Below, piece after piece: positions 1 through 12,500 of a DNA stretch of 64,000 nucleotides. Both the position numbers and the translations under genes were made by a program. The DNA is from Plazaster borealis (Eukaryota; Echinodermata; Asteroidea; Forcipulatida; Labidiasteridae), in assembly GCA_021014325.1 (NCBI GenBank), contig CM037461.1, positions 22,677,376 through 22,741,375 on the forward strand. Direction: 5' to 3'. Position 1 is the stretch's first letter; each line of letters starts with the position of its first letter. The notes beneath the pieces are model-generated. The model did no database searches and had not been told where the DNA came from. It saw nothing but the letters and a program-made list of their open reading frames with translations.

Positions 1-119
1 AGCACCGCACTTGAAAATATCCTCATTAATATTTTATAATTTCCTTTTTTTAAAAGAGAGAGAGTGTGTGCAATTTTCTCAAGAAGCTGGTTGTGCAACA
101 GCAAGAATGAATTTCAAAG

Positions 120-357
120 ACTGTGAATCTGAGAAGCGTTACTGTCAAATACGTTTCTCAGATTGTGTATTCCAATTGAAGATTACTCTTCCTGCGTGGA
201 CATAACCGCTCCGGATTTTCGGCGATATCACAAAAAACGCTACCACCTTTTGAAATGAAATTTTCACGGGTTAGTTTTATTGTATGTATCTACATTTACA
301 TAGGATTAAAACAATCGAACAGTTCCAAAAACCAAAGGTATACGTTCCCTTTACAGA
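120..357 (-). mobile_element. MITE family B, truncated copy
   Basis: Reverse-orientation copy of the family seen at 2051-2437. It shares the core 'gtggacataaccgctcc', 'aaacgctaccaccttttgaaatg' (shown in parts) and the end 'ggtatacgttcccttta'. The other end is lost. It lies just 3' of coding exon 9 on the minus strand. No coding content. Confidence 0.75.
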
Positions 358-376
358 AAGATGGATAATAATTTAC

Positions 377-504
377 CTGATGGTAGATAGATAAGTGGCA
401 ATCTCAACGACAGCAGCATTGGTGATGTGGTTGCAGTTAGCCAAGACTAGAGTGACCAATCTCTTGCAATTCCTTACGATCTTTCTTATGCACGAATCTT
501 TTAT
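377..504 (-). CDS. F-box/LRR gene, coding exon 9 (LRR; last one in the window)
   Basis: A 128-nt exon with acceptor TTTTTTTCAG and donor GTAAAT. It encodes LRR sequence with LVTLVLANCNHITNAAVVEI and ends in phase 2, so the gene continues past position 1. Confidence 0.83.
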
Positions 505-3500
505 CTGAAAAAAAAATAATTATAAATCTTTTTTGTAAACAATACAGACATTAAATGTTGTAATTGCAAAAGAAGTGGAAATGGCCAACCACACTTAAAG
601 GCACTGAACATGTTTGGTAATGGTCAAAGACCAGTATTCTCACTTGGTGTATCCCAACATATGCATAAAATAACAAGCCTGTGAAAATTTGGGCTCGATT
701 GGTCATCGAAGTTGCAAGAAAATGATGAAAGAAAAAACACCCTTGTTGTACAAAATTGTGTGCTTTCAGATAGGAATAAAAGGCTTCTTGCAAGAAGTCT
801 TTTATTTTTTTAGTGAGAAATTACCTCTTTCTCAAAAACTACGTTACTTCAGAGGGAGTCGTTTCTCACAATGTTTTATACTATCAACAGCTCTCCGTTG
901 CTCGTTACCAAGTAAGTTTTTATGCTAATATATATTTTGAGTAATTACCAAACATATACAGTGCCTTTAAAGGGACACGCTGCCTTCGGATTGGGTGCTT
1001 TGGGCTATAATATAGTTTGTTATTTATGAAATGAATATGGTTGGAAAGATGTTTTAAAAGTAATGATTCACACAAATATTCCTCAAAATTGTGTGGTGTT
1101 CCTTTTTACTCCATGTACTAACACGGCCCGCCATTTCGTATTACCAAATTTTTGACTCCACAAAATGACTTGTTAACTGTCTTGTCTGTTTTGTATTGTT
1201 CTTTCTATATTTTGTATTGTTCTTTTTTTTAGTATGTATTGTTCTTTTTACATTGTTCTTTTTTTGTTTAGCCTTCGAGAAAGACTCTTCTAGGGTGGAA
1301 ACATCAGGCCACTAATTATTTTTTGCATTGATACCATAGGTCCTCTTAATGGTAAGCAGTTTGCAACAGCTAAATCTATTTACTTTTTGATATGTCAAAT
1401 AATTAAGATTGTAAACAAATAAATACAATTTGCAAAAATGATCTGCAAGTAGGGATTGAGCAAGACTTTCAGAAAATGCAGATTTGTTAATTTTGTTTTA
1501 TCATCTTACCTGCTTGCAGCCTCTGAGATCTAGGTGTTTAAGATTCCGTAGATGCCCAGCAAGAACGCTAATGCAGTCATCAGTCACCTGTTAATAAAGA
1601 AAGACAATCTCATTACTTAAAGGTAGGGTCATAAATTGCTTTTTCTCAACGTAATGCTGATTTATAGACAGAATTATCAAGAAAGATACAATAAAAAGTC
1701 ACATATGAAAGTTTCAGCTCAATACAGTGTCTACTTGCTGCAAAAAACTGTCCATGTATTTTCACAAGAAGAACGTCAAATCCATCCAAGTTTAGCGATG
1801 TGACAGCGGGTACCAACCGCATCTCTTGCCGCAACATTCGTGAATGGACACCAACCCTCAGAAATCTGAGAAACATTTCATGCATGAATGGTATCTCAGG
1901 TTCAACTATTTTGGGGTGAACAATTATCCAAACCTTATTGGAAGGGAATCCTTTCTCAAAATAGTTTATACTATAAACAGCTGCAGTGCTTTTTACCAAA
2001 ATAAGTTTTAATGGTCATTTGGAGTTACCAATCTATGACACTACCTTTAAAGGGATTATATATGTTTGGTAATTGGAACCCACTGTTCGTTTCAATTCTA
2101 TATAGTTGTAGCTACACCATAAAACTAACCTGTGAAAATTTCATTTTAAAAGGTGCTAGCGTTTTTGAGATATTCAATTTGGAGCGGTTATGTCCACGCA
2201 GGAAGAATAATCTGCAATTGGAATACACAATCTGAGAAACGTATCTGACAGTAACGCTTCTCAGATTCAAATTTTTGGGGGATAAAAAGTGATATCTCTT
2301 ATCCATAACCGCAGTACTTCTAAGTGAAAAGTTTCTCATAATGCATTAAACTATCCAAAGCTGCTCTACTTCTCACCAAGTCAGTTTTTATTGCAATTAA
2401 TTTTCAGAGTCATTACCAAACATATACAAAACCTTTCACGACGAGAAATGATTATAATGGAGACGTAAGTTCTGTCTAAGCCACAGTGTCAGAAATCGTT
2501 TGTCCCTCAAAGCAATTTATGCACTTAAGCTGCAGGATGTCTGAACCGGTACTCACAGGTAGAATTATGCTTCACCCGATGGGATTTCACCGGTAACACT
2601 TATTCTTAACGCTTGAGGCTAAACAGAGAGTTGGTCTTTTCCGCATCTCTGTCTTTTCTTTAAATTTTCGGGCAAAGTTCAATTTCAGGTACCCTTGATG
2701 CTTCAACTCAAATATTCTTTGAAATAAACTTTTGGAAAACTAAGACCAAATATTCATTCCAGCTGATGATACCTATTAGTTCCAATGAAAATTATTAATT
2801 CTTTTTGTCACTTTTTTTTTCTTTCTTTTCTAACTTGTTTACTTTTTATTATTGAGGCTCAACAGACAGTTGGTCCTTTCCGCTTCTGTCTTTCCTTGAA
2901 TTTCAGGGCAAGTTCAGTTTTGTAAACTATGACCAAACATTGCATTATAGCTGATAAAACACATTAGTTCCAATGAAAATGTTTGGTATTATTATTTTTC
3001 TTTTGCTTCTAATTTTTTTCACAGGCTCAACAGACAGTTGGTCCTTTCCGCTTCTGTCTTCCCTTAAATTTAAGGGCAAAGTTCAGTTTCAGGTAAGCTG
3101 GATGCTTCAACTCAAATATTATTTTGTAAACTATGACCAATTATTGCATTACAGCTGATAAAACACAATAGTTCAAATGAAAATGTTTGGTATTGTTTAG
3201 GAGTTTTGGGTTGGGACACTGTGTCTGACATTTATCCATATTGCCAACATAGGGCTAAGATAGCTCAGTTGGTACAGCGCCGGCACGTTAATCCGGAGGT
3301 CATTGGTTCAAACCCCGTTCTAATCAATTTTTCTTAGTTCAACCCCAAATTATTTATCCATATCATTAAAAGCATTCTTACATTTGACACAATTGTATCA
3401 TAAACTTGGGTGCGATTTTACAGAGAGCTAAGATTGATCCTACGTGCAAATCAATCTTAATTGCTATGGTGATACTGACAACTCATCTTAAGATGAATCT

Positions 3501-6500
3501 TAGTGCTTCATGTATTTGGGACCAGGGGCCAATTTCACAAAGAGCTAGGATTGATCTTAACTATGTATCAATCTTAATTGCTAAGCAAAGTGTGATGTCA
3601 CAATACAAATCACTATGGCGATACTGACAGCTCATCTTAAGATGAATCTTAGTACTTTGTGACATTGACCCCAGGTTATTCGCCCCTTTGCACGGTCAGC
3701 CATTTGCGTGTAGAGCGTCGAATTGGGGACAGCAGGGAATAGAAACATTATATAACTCTGTATTGTCCTGGCAATATAACGACACTTTCATCCAAACAGA
3801 TACATTTAATACAATACAAATGAAGCATGAAGTCGAGGCTCTACACGGACATGGCGGACCAGTGCAAGTAGCGAATACAGCAATTACAGGTTTAATGGCT
3901 TCTGACTGACACCCCGCAAACAAAGATATTTACAAAATAGGGAGACCGCCAACATAAGGGCTAAATAGCTCAGTTGGTAGTGCTGTGGCACGTTAATCCA
4001 GAGGCCGCAGGTTCAAATCCTGCTCTTTGTTTAACCCAAAATTTGTGTGTGAATTGAAAGTGTTCGTTCGGGTTTTAAATTTTTCAAATATATTTCAACA
4101 AAAAGATTACCATCTACATATGTATGTGCCATGTTTAAATCTCTGAGCTAATGGGAATGCCCTTTTGGGGTCTTTTACACAATGGAACAACGGACCCCAC
4201 GAGGGACTTCTTTGTTCAACCTGGACCCCCCACAAGGGAAATCTTCAGAAAAGGGAACAATAGAACAACAATAGCAGAAACCCCACAAAGCGGATCCATT
4301 AGGTTGTGCGCACCTGCACCGCCAAGTGTGGGGCCCTTTTCTTTATTATCCGAGTAGTGGAAATAAATGCACATTTCGTGATCTTAAAATATTAAATGAA
4401 TAGTGCAACAAATCAATACAGGGATCACTCCATAAATATTGAACTATTATAAAAACTCTTGGTTTAACAAAAGAGACTCACGTACCAATGACCAAAACGT
4501 GCATAGACCATTACCAGGTAGCGGAGGTGTACATGTAATTGCTAAGATGTTGAGTGACTGCTGGATTCATCAGTGTGTACATTTATAGTGCATTGGGATA
4601 TTAATCAAAGTCATGTTTAAAAAAAAAGGTTGTGGTGTGAACAGAAAAAGGTTTTGCATAAGAGGTTTTTTAAAGGGATTGAATACATTTGGTAATTGGA
4701 ACCCACTGTTTGTTTCAATCTTATATAGTTGTAGATATATATACCATAAAACTAACCTGTGAAATTTTAATTTCAAAAGGTGGTAGAGTTTTTGAGATAT
4801 TGCCAAAAATCTGGAGCAGTTATGTCCATGCAGGAAGAATAATCTGCAATTGGAATACACAATCTGAGAAATGTTTCTGACAGAAACGCTTCTCAGATTC
4901 AAATTGTTCTGGATAAAAAACTGATATCTTTTTCCATAACCACATTATTTCAAGGTGAAATATTTCTCAAAATGCTTTATACTATCAGAAGCTGTTGTAC
5001 TTCTTACTAAGTAAGTTTTTATTGCCATTAATTTTATGAGTAATTACCAAACGTATACAGACCATGTAAAAAAGGTTGTTTGAACAGAAAAAGGTTTTGC
5101 ATGTAAGTATTTTTTTTAACTCGTCCAATTCTTGAACCTTTCTCTGCCCTAGGGAAAAGTATAAAGTTATTTTGCTTAAAGGCGCAGGGCCCCATTTCAA
5201 AAAGCTGTTAAGCAGAAAATACTGCTCAGCAAATTTGCTTGCTAAGCAAAAAATGAGCTGTGTACCAGTGGCAACAATGTAATCTCTATGAAATTTTGGC
5301 TGTTACCTGTTTCTTCTGAGCAAGTTTTTTCCGTGCTTAGCAAGTTTTTGTGCTTACGCAGGCTTTATTTTTCATAGTGCTGCTTAACGGTAAGCAACTT
5401 TTCCTGCTAACTATAGCAGAAAAATTTGCTAAAGTGTTACTAAGCGTATTTCACCGGTTAGCAAGAAAATGAGGCGGCCAGCTTGCGCGTTCACCATGAA
5501 TTTGCATTGTTACGTCATTCATTTTCATACAGTAAGCACTGGAAGGTTAGCATGTGCTTACGGTTAGCAGCTTTTGCATAAGGTTTTTAATCTCATTCAA
5601 TGCTTGAACGGGGTTCTCCCCATGCACAAGTTAGCTTATTGGGCCGATACATCCAATTTGCGTGTCAATACGTGCAAATTTGCGGCCGATACGCAAACAA
5701 AAAATAATAATAAATTACAACAAAATTATTATAATTGCACAAAAAACATCAAGAGAAAACCATATAGAATGTTCCAGAATGCAGTAGGGCTTTTAAAACC
5801 AAGATAAACACCAAAGAGAAAAAACATTCCGAAGACCTTGTTTCAATTCAGCGTGCTTCGGCCAAACATCCAACAATTTGGATCCAGAGAACCCTGCTTG
5901 AACCTTTGTTTGTTTAAGGAAAAGTATAAAAAGTGATTTTGCTTAAAGGAGCAGGTTGCCTTCAGATTGGGCTCTTTTTGCTATAAAAAGCATTTGTTTT
6001 GAAATAAATAACTTAATAAGGTTTGAAAGATATTTTATCAGTAGAAAGTAATGATTGACATAAATATCCCTTGAAAAATGGGCGGTTTTTGTGTAAATCC
6101 ATGACAGAACATAGTCCCCTATTTGTAGAACAAAAATTTTGACTCTACTTGCTGAGAAAACAGCAAAACAAATTCACGGTATTTTCACAAGAATATCAAA
6201 TCCATCCATGATTAGCTAGGTACCAACTGCATCTCTGGCCGCAGCATTCGCAAATGGACACCAACACTCAGAAATCTGAGAAATGATTCATGCATGAATC
6301 GTTTCTCAGATTCAAAGGTTTTGGGTGAAAAATTATCCAAACCATACTTCAAAGGGAATCTTTGTTTCTCAAAACAGTTTACACTATCAACAGCTGCAGT
6401 GCTTCTCATCAAGTACGTTTTTATGGCCATTAATTGTTGGAGTTTTTACCAATCGATGACTCTACCTTTCAAATCTCTGAGAGTTCCAGAGTATGGCAGC

Positions 6501-9500
6501 TGCCTTTCCAAAACTGCCTATCACCCTAAGTGGTAGTTTTAGAGAGGGGCACTCTCTTTGAGATAGTTAGCCCATACCTTAAAGGCAGGGTGTACTTGTG
6601 GTAATTACTCGACAAGTTGATGACCGTAAAAACTTACTTGCTCTGTCTTTGATAATTACCAAAAGTATACTAGTGCCTGAATTCAACACTGGACCGCAGA
6701 CCCGAGGCCAGTGATTTAGTGTTGGGCCAGTAAACTTATGAACGGTCAAGTCGGCGGTCTTGTGTTTGTCAATTGAATAATAATACGACACTGTTTAATA
6801 TCTTTAACTGAAAGAAATGATGTTCAAATGTTGACTTTGAGTCTGGTAATACAATTCCGTTGAGTATCAAAATATACTAACCCATAACACAAATGAGATA
6901 ATCTTCTCTAAGTGCGTGTTCAAATAACACAAAATTTACGTTTTAAAACTCTGTAGAAAGCTCTTCCTAATGAAGATTCTGGTCTTGTAAAATAAAATTC
7001 TGGTCCAGTAAACAATTTGAGCTACACAAGCCCTGCGGTCTTGTGGAATTTTGCTGCAAATTCGAGCCCTGTGTACCCTGCCTTTAAAGATCCGCTTGGT
7101 CTGTATTTTTACCAATTATTTTTGATTGATAATTACCACTGTTGGCCGAGCGAATAAGAACACCAGACTCAAGCTCTGGTGTTTCTGATCAGCTGAGTGT
7201 GGGTTCGAGTCCCAGTCGTGACACTTGTGTCTGTAAGCAAGACACTGAACCATTCTTGCTGTGTCCTTTGGATGAGACGTAAAGCCGTAGGTCCCGTGTG
7301 TTGTGTAATGCACGTAAAAGAACCCAGTGCACTTATCCTAAAGAAAAGGGGTTCGCCCCGGTGTTCCTGGTTTGATTGGCTGCATATTGCGCCACAGCAC
7401 CTTGTAAACAATTACACGGTGCTATAAATGAATTGGTCTCATACTTCGAAAACATAGCTCCACATGCCTTGCAGGACAAAATACTGAGTGCTTTGCTACG
7501 CCCATTGGGTGTGATAAAGCGATAATATAAGAACAAAGTATTATACTATTATTATTACTGGAGACCTACCTTGTAGCATTGTCCGATATTGAGAGTGCGA
7601 AGGTGTCTGCATTCTTTGCCAATCAAACGCAGAGTCTCTGGTGACAATTGAAGACATCCCAACACCTCCAAGACTTGTAAACTGTCAATAAAAACAGTGT
7701 AGGGTGTTATTACAAAAAATTGCTTGCCAGATTTGGCTGTAAAGGTTGGTGGCTGGCCGCCGTTAACACTTTGACTGCTAATCCCAAGAATTCTCAAGAT
7801 ACTACCCAAAGCAGATGCTATGCCCAAGATTTCTCGGACTGGTAGTACAATGTTGTGCTGCCCTCTGTAGGTCAATAATTTAAATGTTTTTCCTTTATAA
7901 AACGTATTGACGTGCATTAGGGGACATAATAGAGTTATTTTGGATGGTTTGAGTCGTTCGGCCTGGGGAGGGATGTTGTACAAAAATTGCTTCAGTCAAA
8001 GTGTTAATAAACCTCGCCTTTGGTTCACTCTGTGAACAGCGGCCAGCCACCGACCCCGGTCATTACCATGCAGTGAAGACCGGGTCATGACACTGTCAAT
8101 CCCTTTATGTATAGTTTGTTTTTATTGTCACATAATATAAACACATATACAGTGAAATGCGTTTTGGTTTTGAGTATCTCAAAAAAACAAAATCTCTCTC
8201 TCTAGTCGACCGAGGTCAGATTCATGTTGAGATTTGCCCATTCTTGTCTATCCCTCATTAAATTAGGAAGATCAGTTGGAAGCACCCTGATGTCCCTAGC
8301 AACTACATCTGTGGATAGTTGAGCCTTTTTCTTGCCCTATTTCTCCATCCATGTTTTGGTGACCAGCTGATAAGCTGAGAGACAGGTTCTTTGGTTCTGT
8401 CTGAGTGCCCTGCTAGTCTCAGACGACGCTGTTGTATTTTAGTGGATAGTTTTGGTTCATTGCCATACAGTTCAGTATTTGTCATATGTTGACTCCTCTA
8501 AAATACACATTGATCAAACTAAATAAATGCCACATCAGAAGCTAATTTACTGCAGTGAATAAAAATACATTATTGTTATTATTATTATAAATACTACTCA
8601 CCTCTTTCCATGTCTAGTGATGACTTTACTCAGACATTCATCAGAAACTGACTGGCATCCATTCAGACATAGAGACGTCAACCTGAATTCAACCATATCC
8701 AACGTAAACCGGTTAAAAACTTTCACAGCGTTATTACAATGGACTGCAACGTTGGAGCTACATGTACATACATTTACCGCGTAGTGAAGCGCACTGGGCT
8801 CAAGCTGTGGGCCCAATTTCATAGGGCTGCTTAGGCAGAAAATATTGCTTGCTAAGCAGAAATGAACAGGATACCAGTCACAAATTGTACATGTGACATG
8901 TTAGTTTGGCTGGTAACCTCATTCTGGTAAGAATAATTTTGTTGTGCTTAGCTATTTTTTGTGCTTAAGCAGCTCTATGAAATTGGGTCATAGTGTTTCT
9001 GACTTGTTGTTGTTGTTGGCTGCAGGTTGCGTCACAGCACCTTGTAAACCTTGACATGGTGTTATGTAAATAATTTGGTCTAATATTTCAAACATAGATC
9101 CGCACACATTGTCAAAAAATAATGAGCGCTTTCAGACGCCCTAGAGCAGATTTATTTTCTGTGGGTATTTCTCTCTATTTAGTACAGAGCATGGCTCTGG
9201 CCATGCTCCGAACACCGTTTACTTTGGAGGGATAATGTCCTAGAACTCTCTGTGAGTATTATTCTGTGTTTAGATCATCTTTTTATCAGAGAAATATTGC
9301 AATTCATAAGGCTAGTTGATTTGGGTATTGTAAACTTGTATGTAATGTAACCAGCCTCATGTTGACCTTTTGCCCATCACATAAGTGACTGTGTTGTGCC
9401 ATATTTGTATTGTATTGATTGGAGGATTAAAATCAATTCAAGTGCAGGAGATCATTTTACATTTCAGACGTGCCATCGTGTGGATTTTGCTCAGTGTTAC

Positions 9501-12500
9501 ATTATTGGTGAATGCTCGGCCTTTCACATTAGGGGTCTTGTCAAAATAATCCCGGACAGTTAGTTGGATAACAATTCTCCGATATCAAGTTTTGTTGGAT
9601 TTCCCTCGGACTGTATTTCTATGACGGACATGGTTTTACTCTCTGAAAGGCACACAGTTCTCAGTTAAGACATGCCCCATGCCAATGCACCCTGCTGAGT
9701 TGCTCTGCGGTTTGACTGGCTGATTAAATGTAGTATATTTTATAAACAAACTTGGAGTGATCTGGAAGGTTTGGAGGTCTAACTAAGATGTGTAGAGGAG
9801 TTGATTATAGTGAGCCATGTAGAGACCCCCTGCTTGTTTTCCCAGTAGATAGCGATCCAAGTCTCTGCGGTTTGTAAACAAATGTAACCCCAGGCACTGT
9901 GAACTTCTCCCATGTTTTCTTCGGCACCCAATTTCAAACAAGGTGAATTAACGGCGGGTAAAAAACCATGTCCTGGACAGTACTTATCCGCTGGTTGTCC
10001 TGGACTAATTTTGACAAGGTCCCTTAGAGGAACAGCTTCCTTCCTGTGCCCCAACATATATTGAATCAGGAATTTAAATTTTGGTTAGGAAAAAAAAATC
10101 ATTAAGCTCTCACCGAAAAGTTTGGGACTACGTACCTTTTGCAACTGTCCGAAATTGCGGCCAGTCCATTATCAGTGACTTGACACCAGCTAGCATCTAA
10201 GGATGCTAGATATTGACATCTTGATGCGTGTAGGAGTAAAGAGTCACCAGTCAGTTCACCACCTGTACATCCGCTTACATTCAGCTCCTGAAACACAAAG
10301 CAGTCAGCATAGCTCAGATTCAAGATTCTGCTCACTGTTACAGAAACATTTGCGCTTAAAGGCATCGTACACGTTTGGTAATTGTCACAGACCAGTGTTC
10401 TCACTTGGTGTATCCCAACATATGCATAAAATAACAAGCCTGTGAAAATTTGGGCTCAGTTGGTTGCAAGAAAATGATGAAAGAAAAAACACCCTTGTTG
10501 TACAAATTTGTGTGCTTTCAGATAGGAATAAAAACTTCTTGCCAGAAGTCTTTTATTATTTTAGTAAGAAATTACCTCTTTCTCAAAAACTACGTTACTT
10601 CAGAGGGAGTCGTTTCTCACAATGTTTTATACTATCAACAGCTCTCCGTTGCTCGTTACCAAGTAAGTTTTTATGCTAATATATATTTTGAGTAATTCCC
10701 ATAGTGTACAGTGCCTTTAAAGAGGAAGGGAAATGCCAAATTCAATATTGTAACGGACTCATTTTCCAATAGATAGAGTCCTCATGTGAGTGGGGAAAAA
10801 ATTACCTAAAGTCTCTAACCTCAAGTTAAAATGGTGTAAATAGCTATTGTATTTGATACCCTTCCAGTGCGAAATTTGTCAACATCCAAAACTCTGATGA
10901 CATCATTCTGAGAAAATGGGTCTCTACATTTTTGTATGGGGACGTTTTTATTCATAACTTACTTTCAATAATATTCAATCAAAACGACCTTGAATTTGAT
11001 CTTTTGACTGACGAAAAAAGTCCTCTGTGGAATGTAAAGATCCATGAGCTGTTGAAATCCAATGACGTCATGTTTCAAATTTAACTCTGAAAAAGACGAC
11101 ATCCGACTTGAAGTGGTTCAAGAAAATTTACACTTGTTTACCTGAAGGCTGTCAGCACAGCTGCGGAAGAGATTGCGCAATCCATTCTCGGTAACGATGT
11201 TACCATGGCACTGAGTGATTGACAGGCGGACAGGATGTCTCTCACCAATCTGGGTCAGCCAGAAGTCTGTTACCTGCCTCTTGTGAAGTCCGATTGTTCT
11301 CCCTGTGGATATCAAACAAATAATAATAATATTGACTCTTTTTTGTTATCATTGCGCTTCAAACATTATTACCCCTGATTATTGGGCCATATTCATTCCT
11401 TAAACCATCTCAGCTCTCTTGTGAGTATACAGCCTGTGCTGCCAGGTATGTAGTGCACTCTTACGATAAATCAATCACAAAATGAAGTGGTTGCCATGAG
11501 ACACTCTTGTACATTTTGGTGATCGTTTTTTCCTTCAAATGACAAAACAAATAAGGAATCAAATAATGAATCTTTGTAAGATGGAAAGCTCTATTCAACT
11601 AAGCTTTACCTCGGTGAACGAAACGTTCCATCTTTCAACTCTTGAAAATATTCTCACCATTGCACACATAAACATTTCATTATTTGTATAATATTGTTTT
11701 ATTATTACATATCTGAATGCCTACTCACATAATGTATCGTCCATGGCAATACGATGAAACCTGGAGCAACTTACAGCACATTGAATGAGATCGGAGAAGC
11801 GCAAATAACTGAAGATATGAAGAAGAATCTCATCTGGTAGAAGCTCCCATATGGAGAGGCCCTCACCACCTCTCGGACTCTGTGAACGAGTTCAAAACAT
11901 ATGTTGTGTTATTGCAAAACGTTGTATCTCGATTTTGCAAAAGCGTTGTATCTCGATTTTGCAAAAACGTTGTATCTCAATTTTGCAAAAACGTTGTATC
12001 TCGCACGAAAATGCTCCGTGCAAAAACATTGTATCTCAGCGCGTAATCATTGTGTGTGTATATCCCAGTTTTTTTAAGCGAAATACAAAGTTTTTGACAA
12101 ATTCAAATTTGGGCATAACGTAAGTGCTACTCTAAGAGATATGATGTTTTTGCACCGACTTGACGAAATAAAACATGTACATTGCAAAACAAAAGTCACT
12201 GTCAAAGAGATTGCAACTTTGCATCAGAATTGAAAGATTATGACGTGCTCTGTCAGCTTTAAAGAACCTCCACAACTCAAAGAGATATACATGTATCATA
12301 TATGTGGTATACTGCAAACCTTACTAGATACATGTAAGAATGATTCAGTGCTTAAAGCACAAGGAAAACATTTGAAACAACGACTTTTGAAACTAACTGG
12401 CCATGGGCAAAATTGTGTGAAACAACCTTTGACTATTTTGAGATTTCTCATATATACTTACATCACACATGAGCTGAAAGGTAAGAGGTGGGATAGTATG

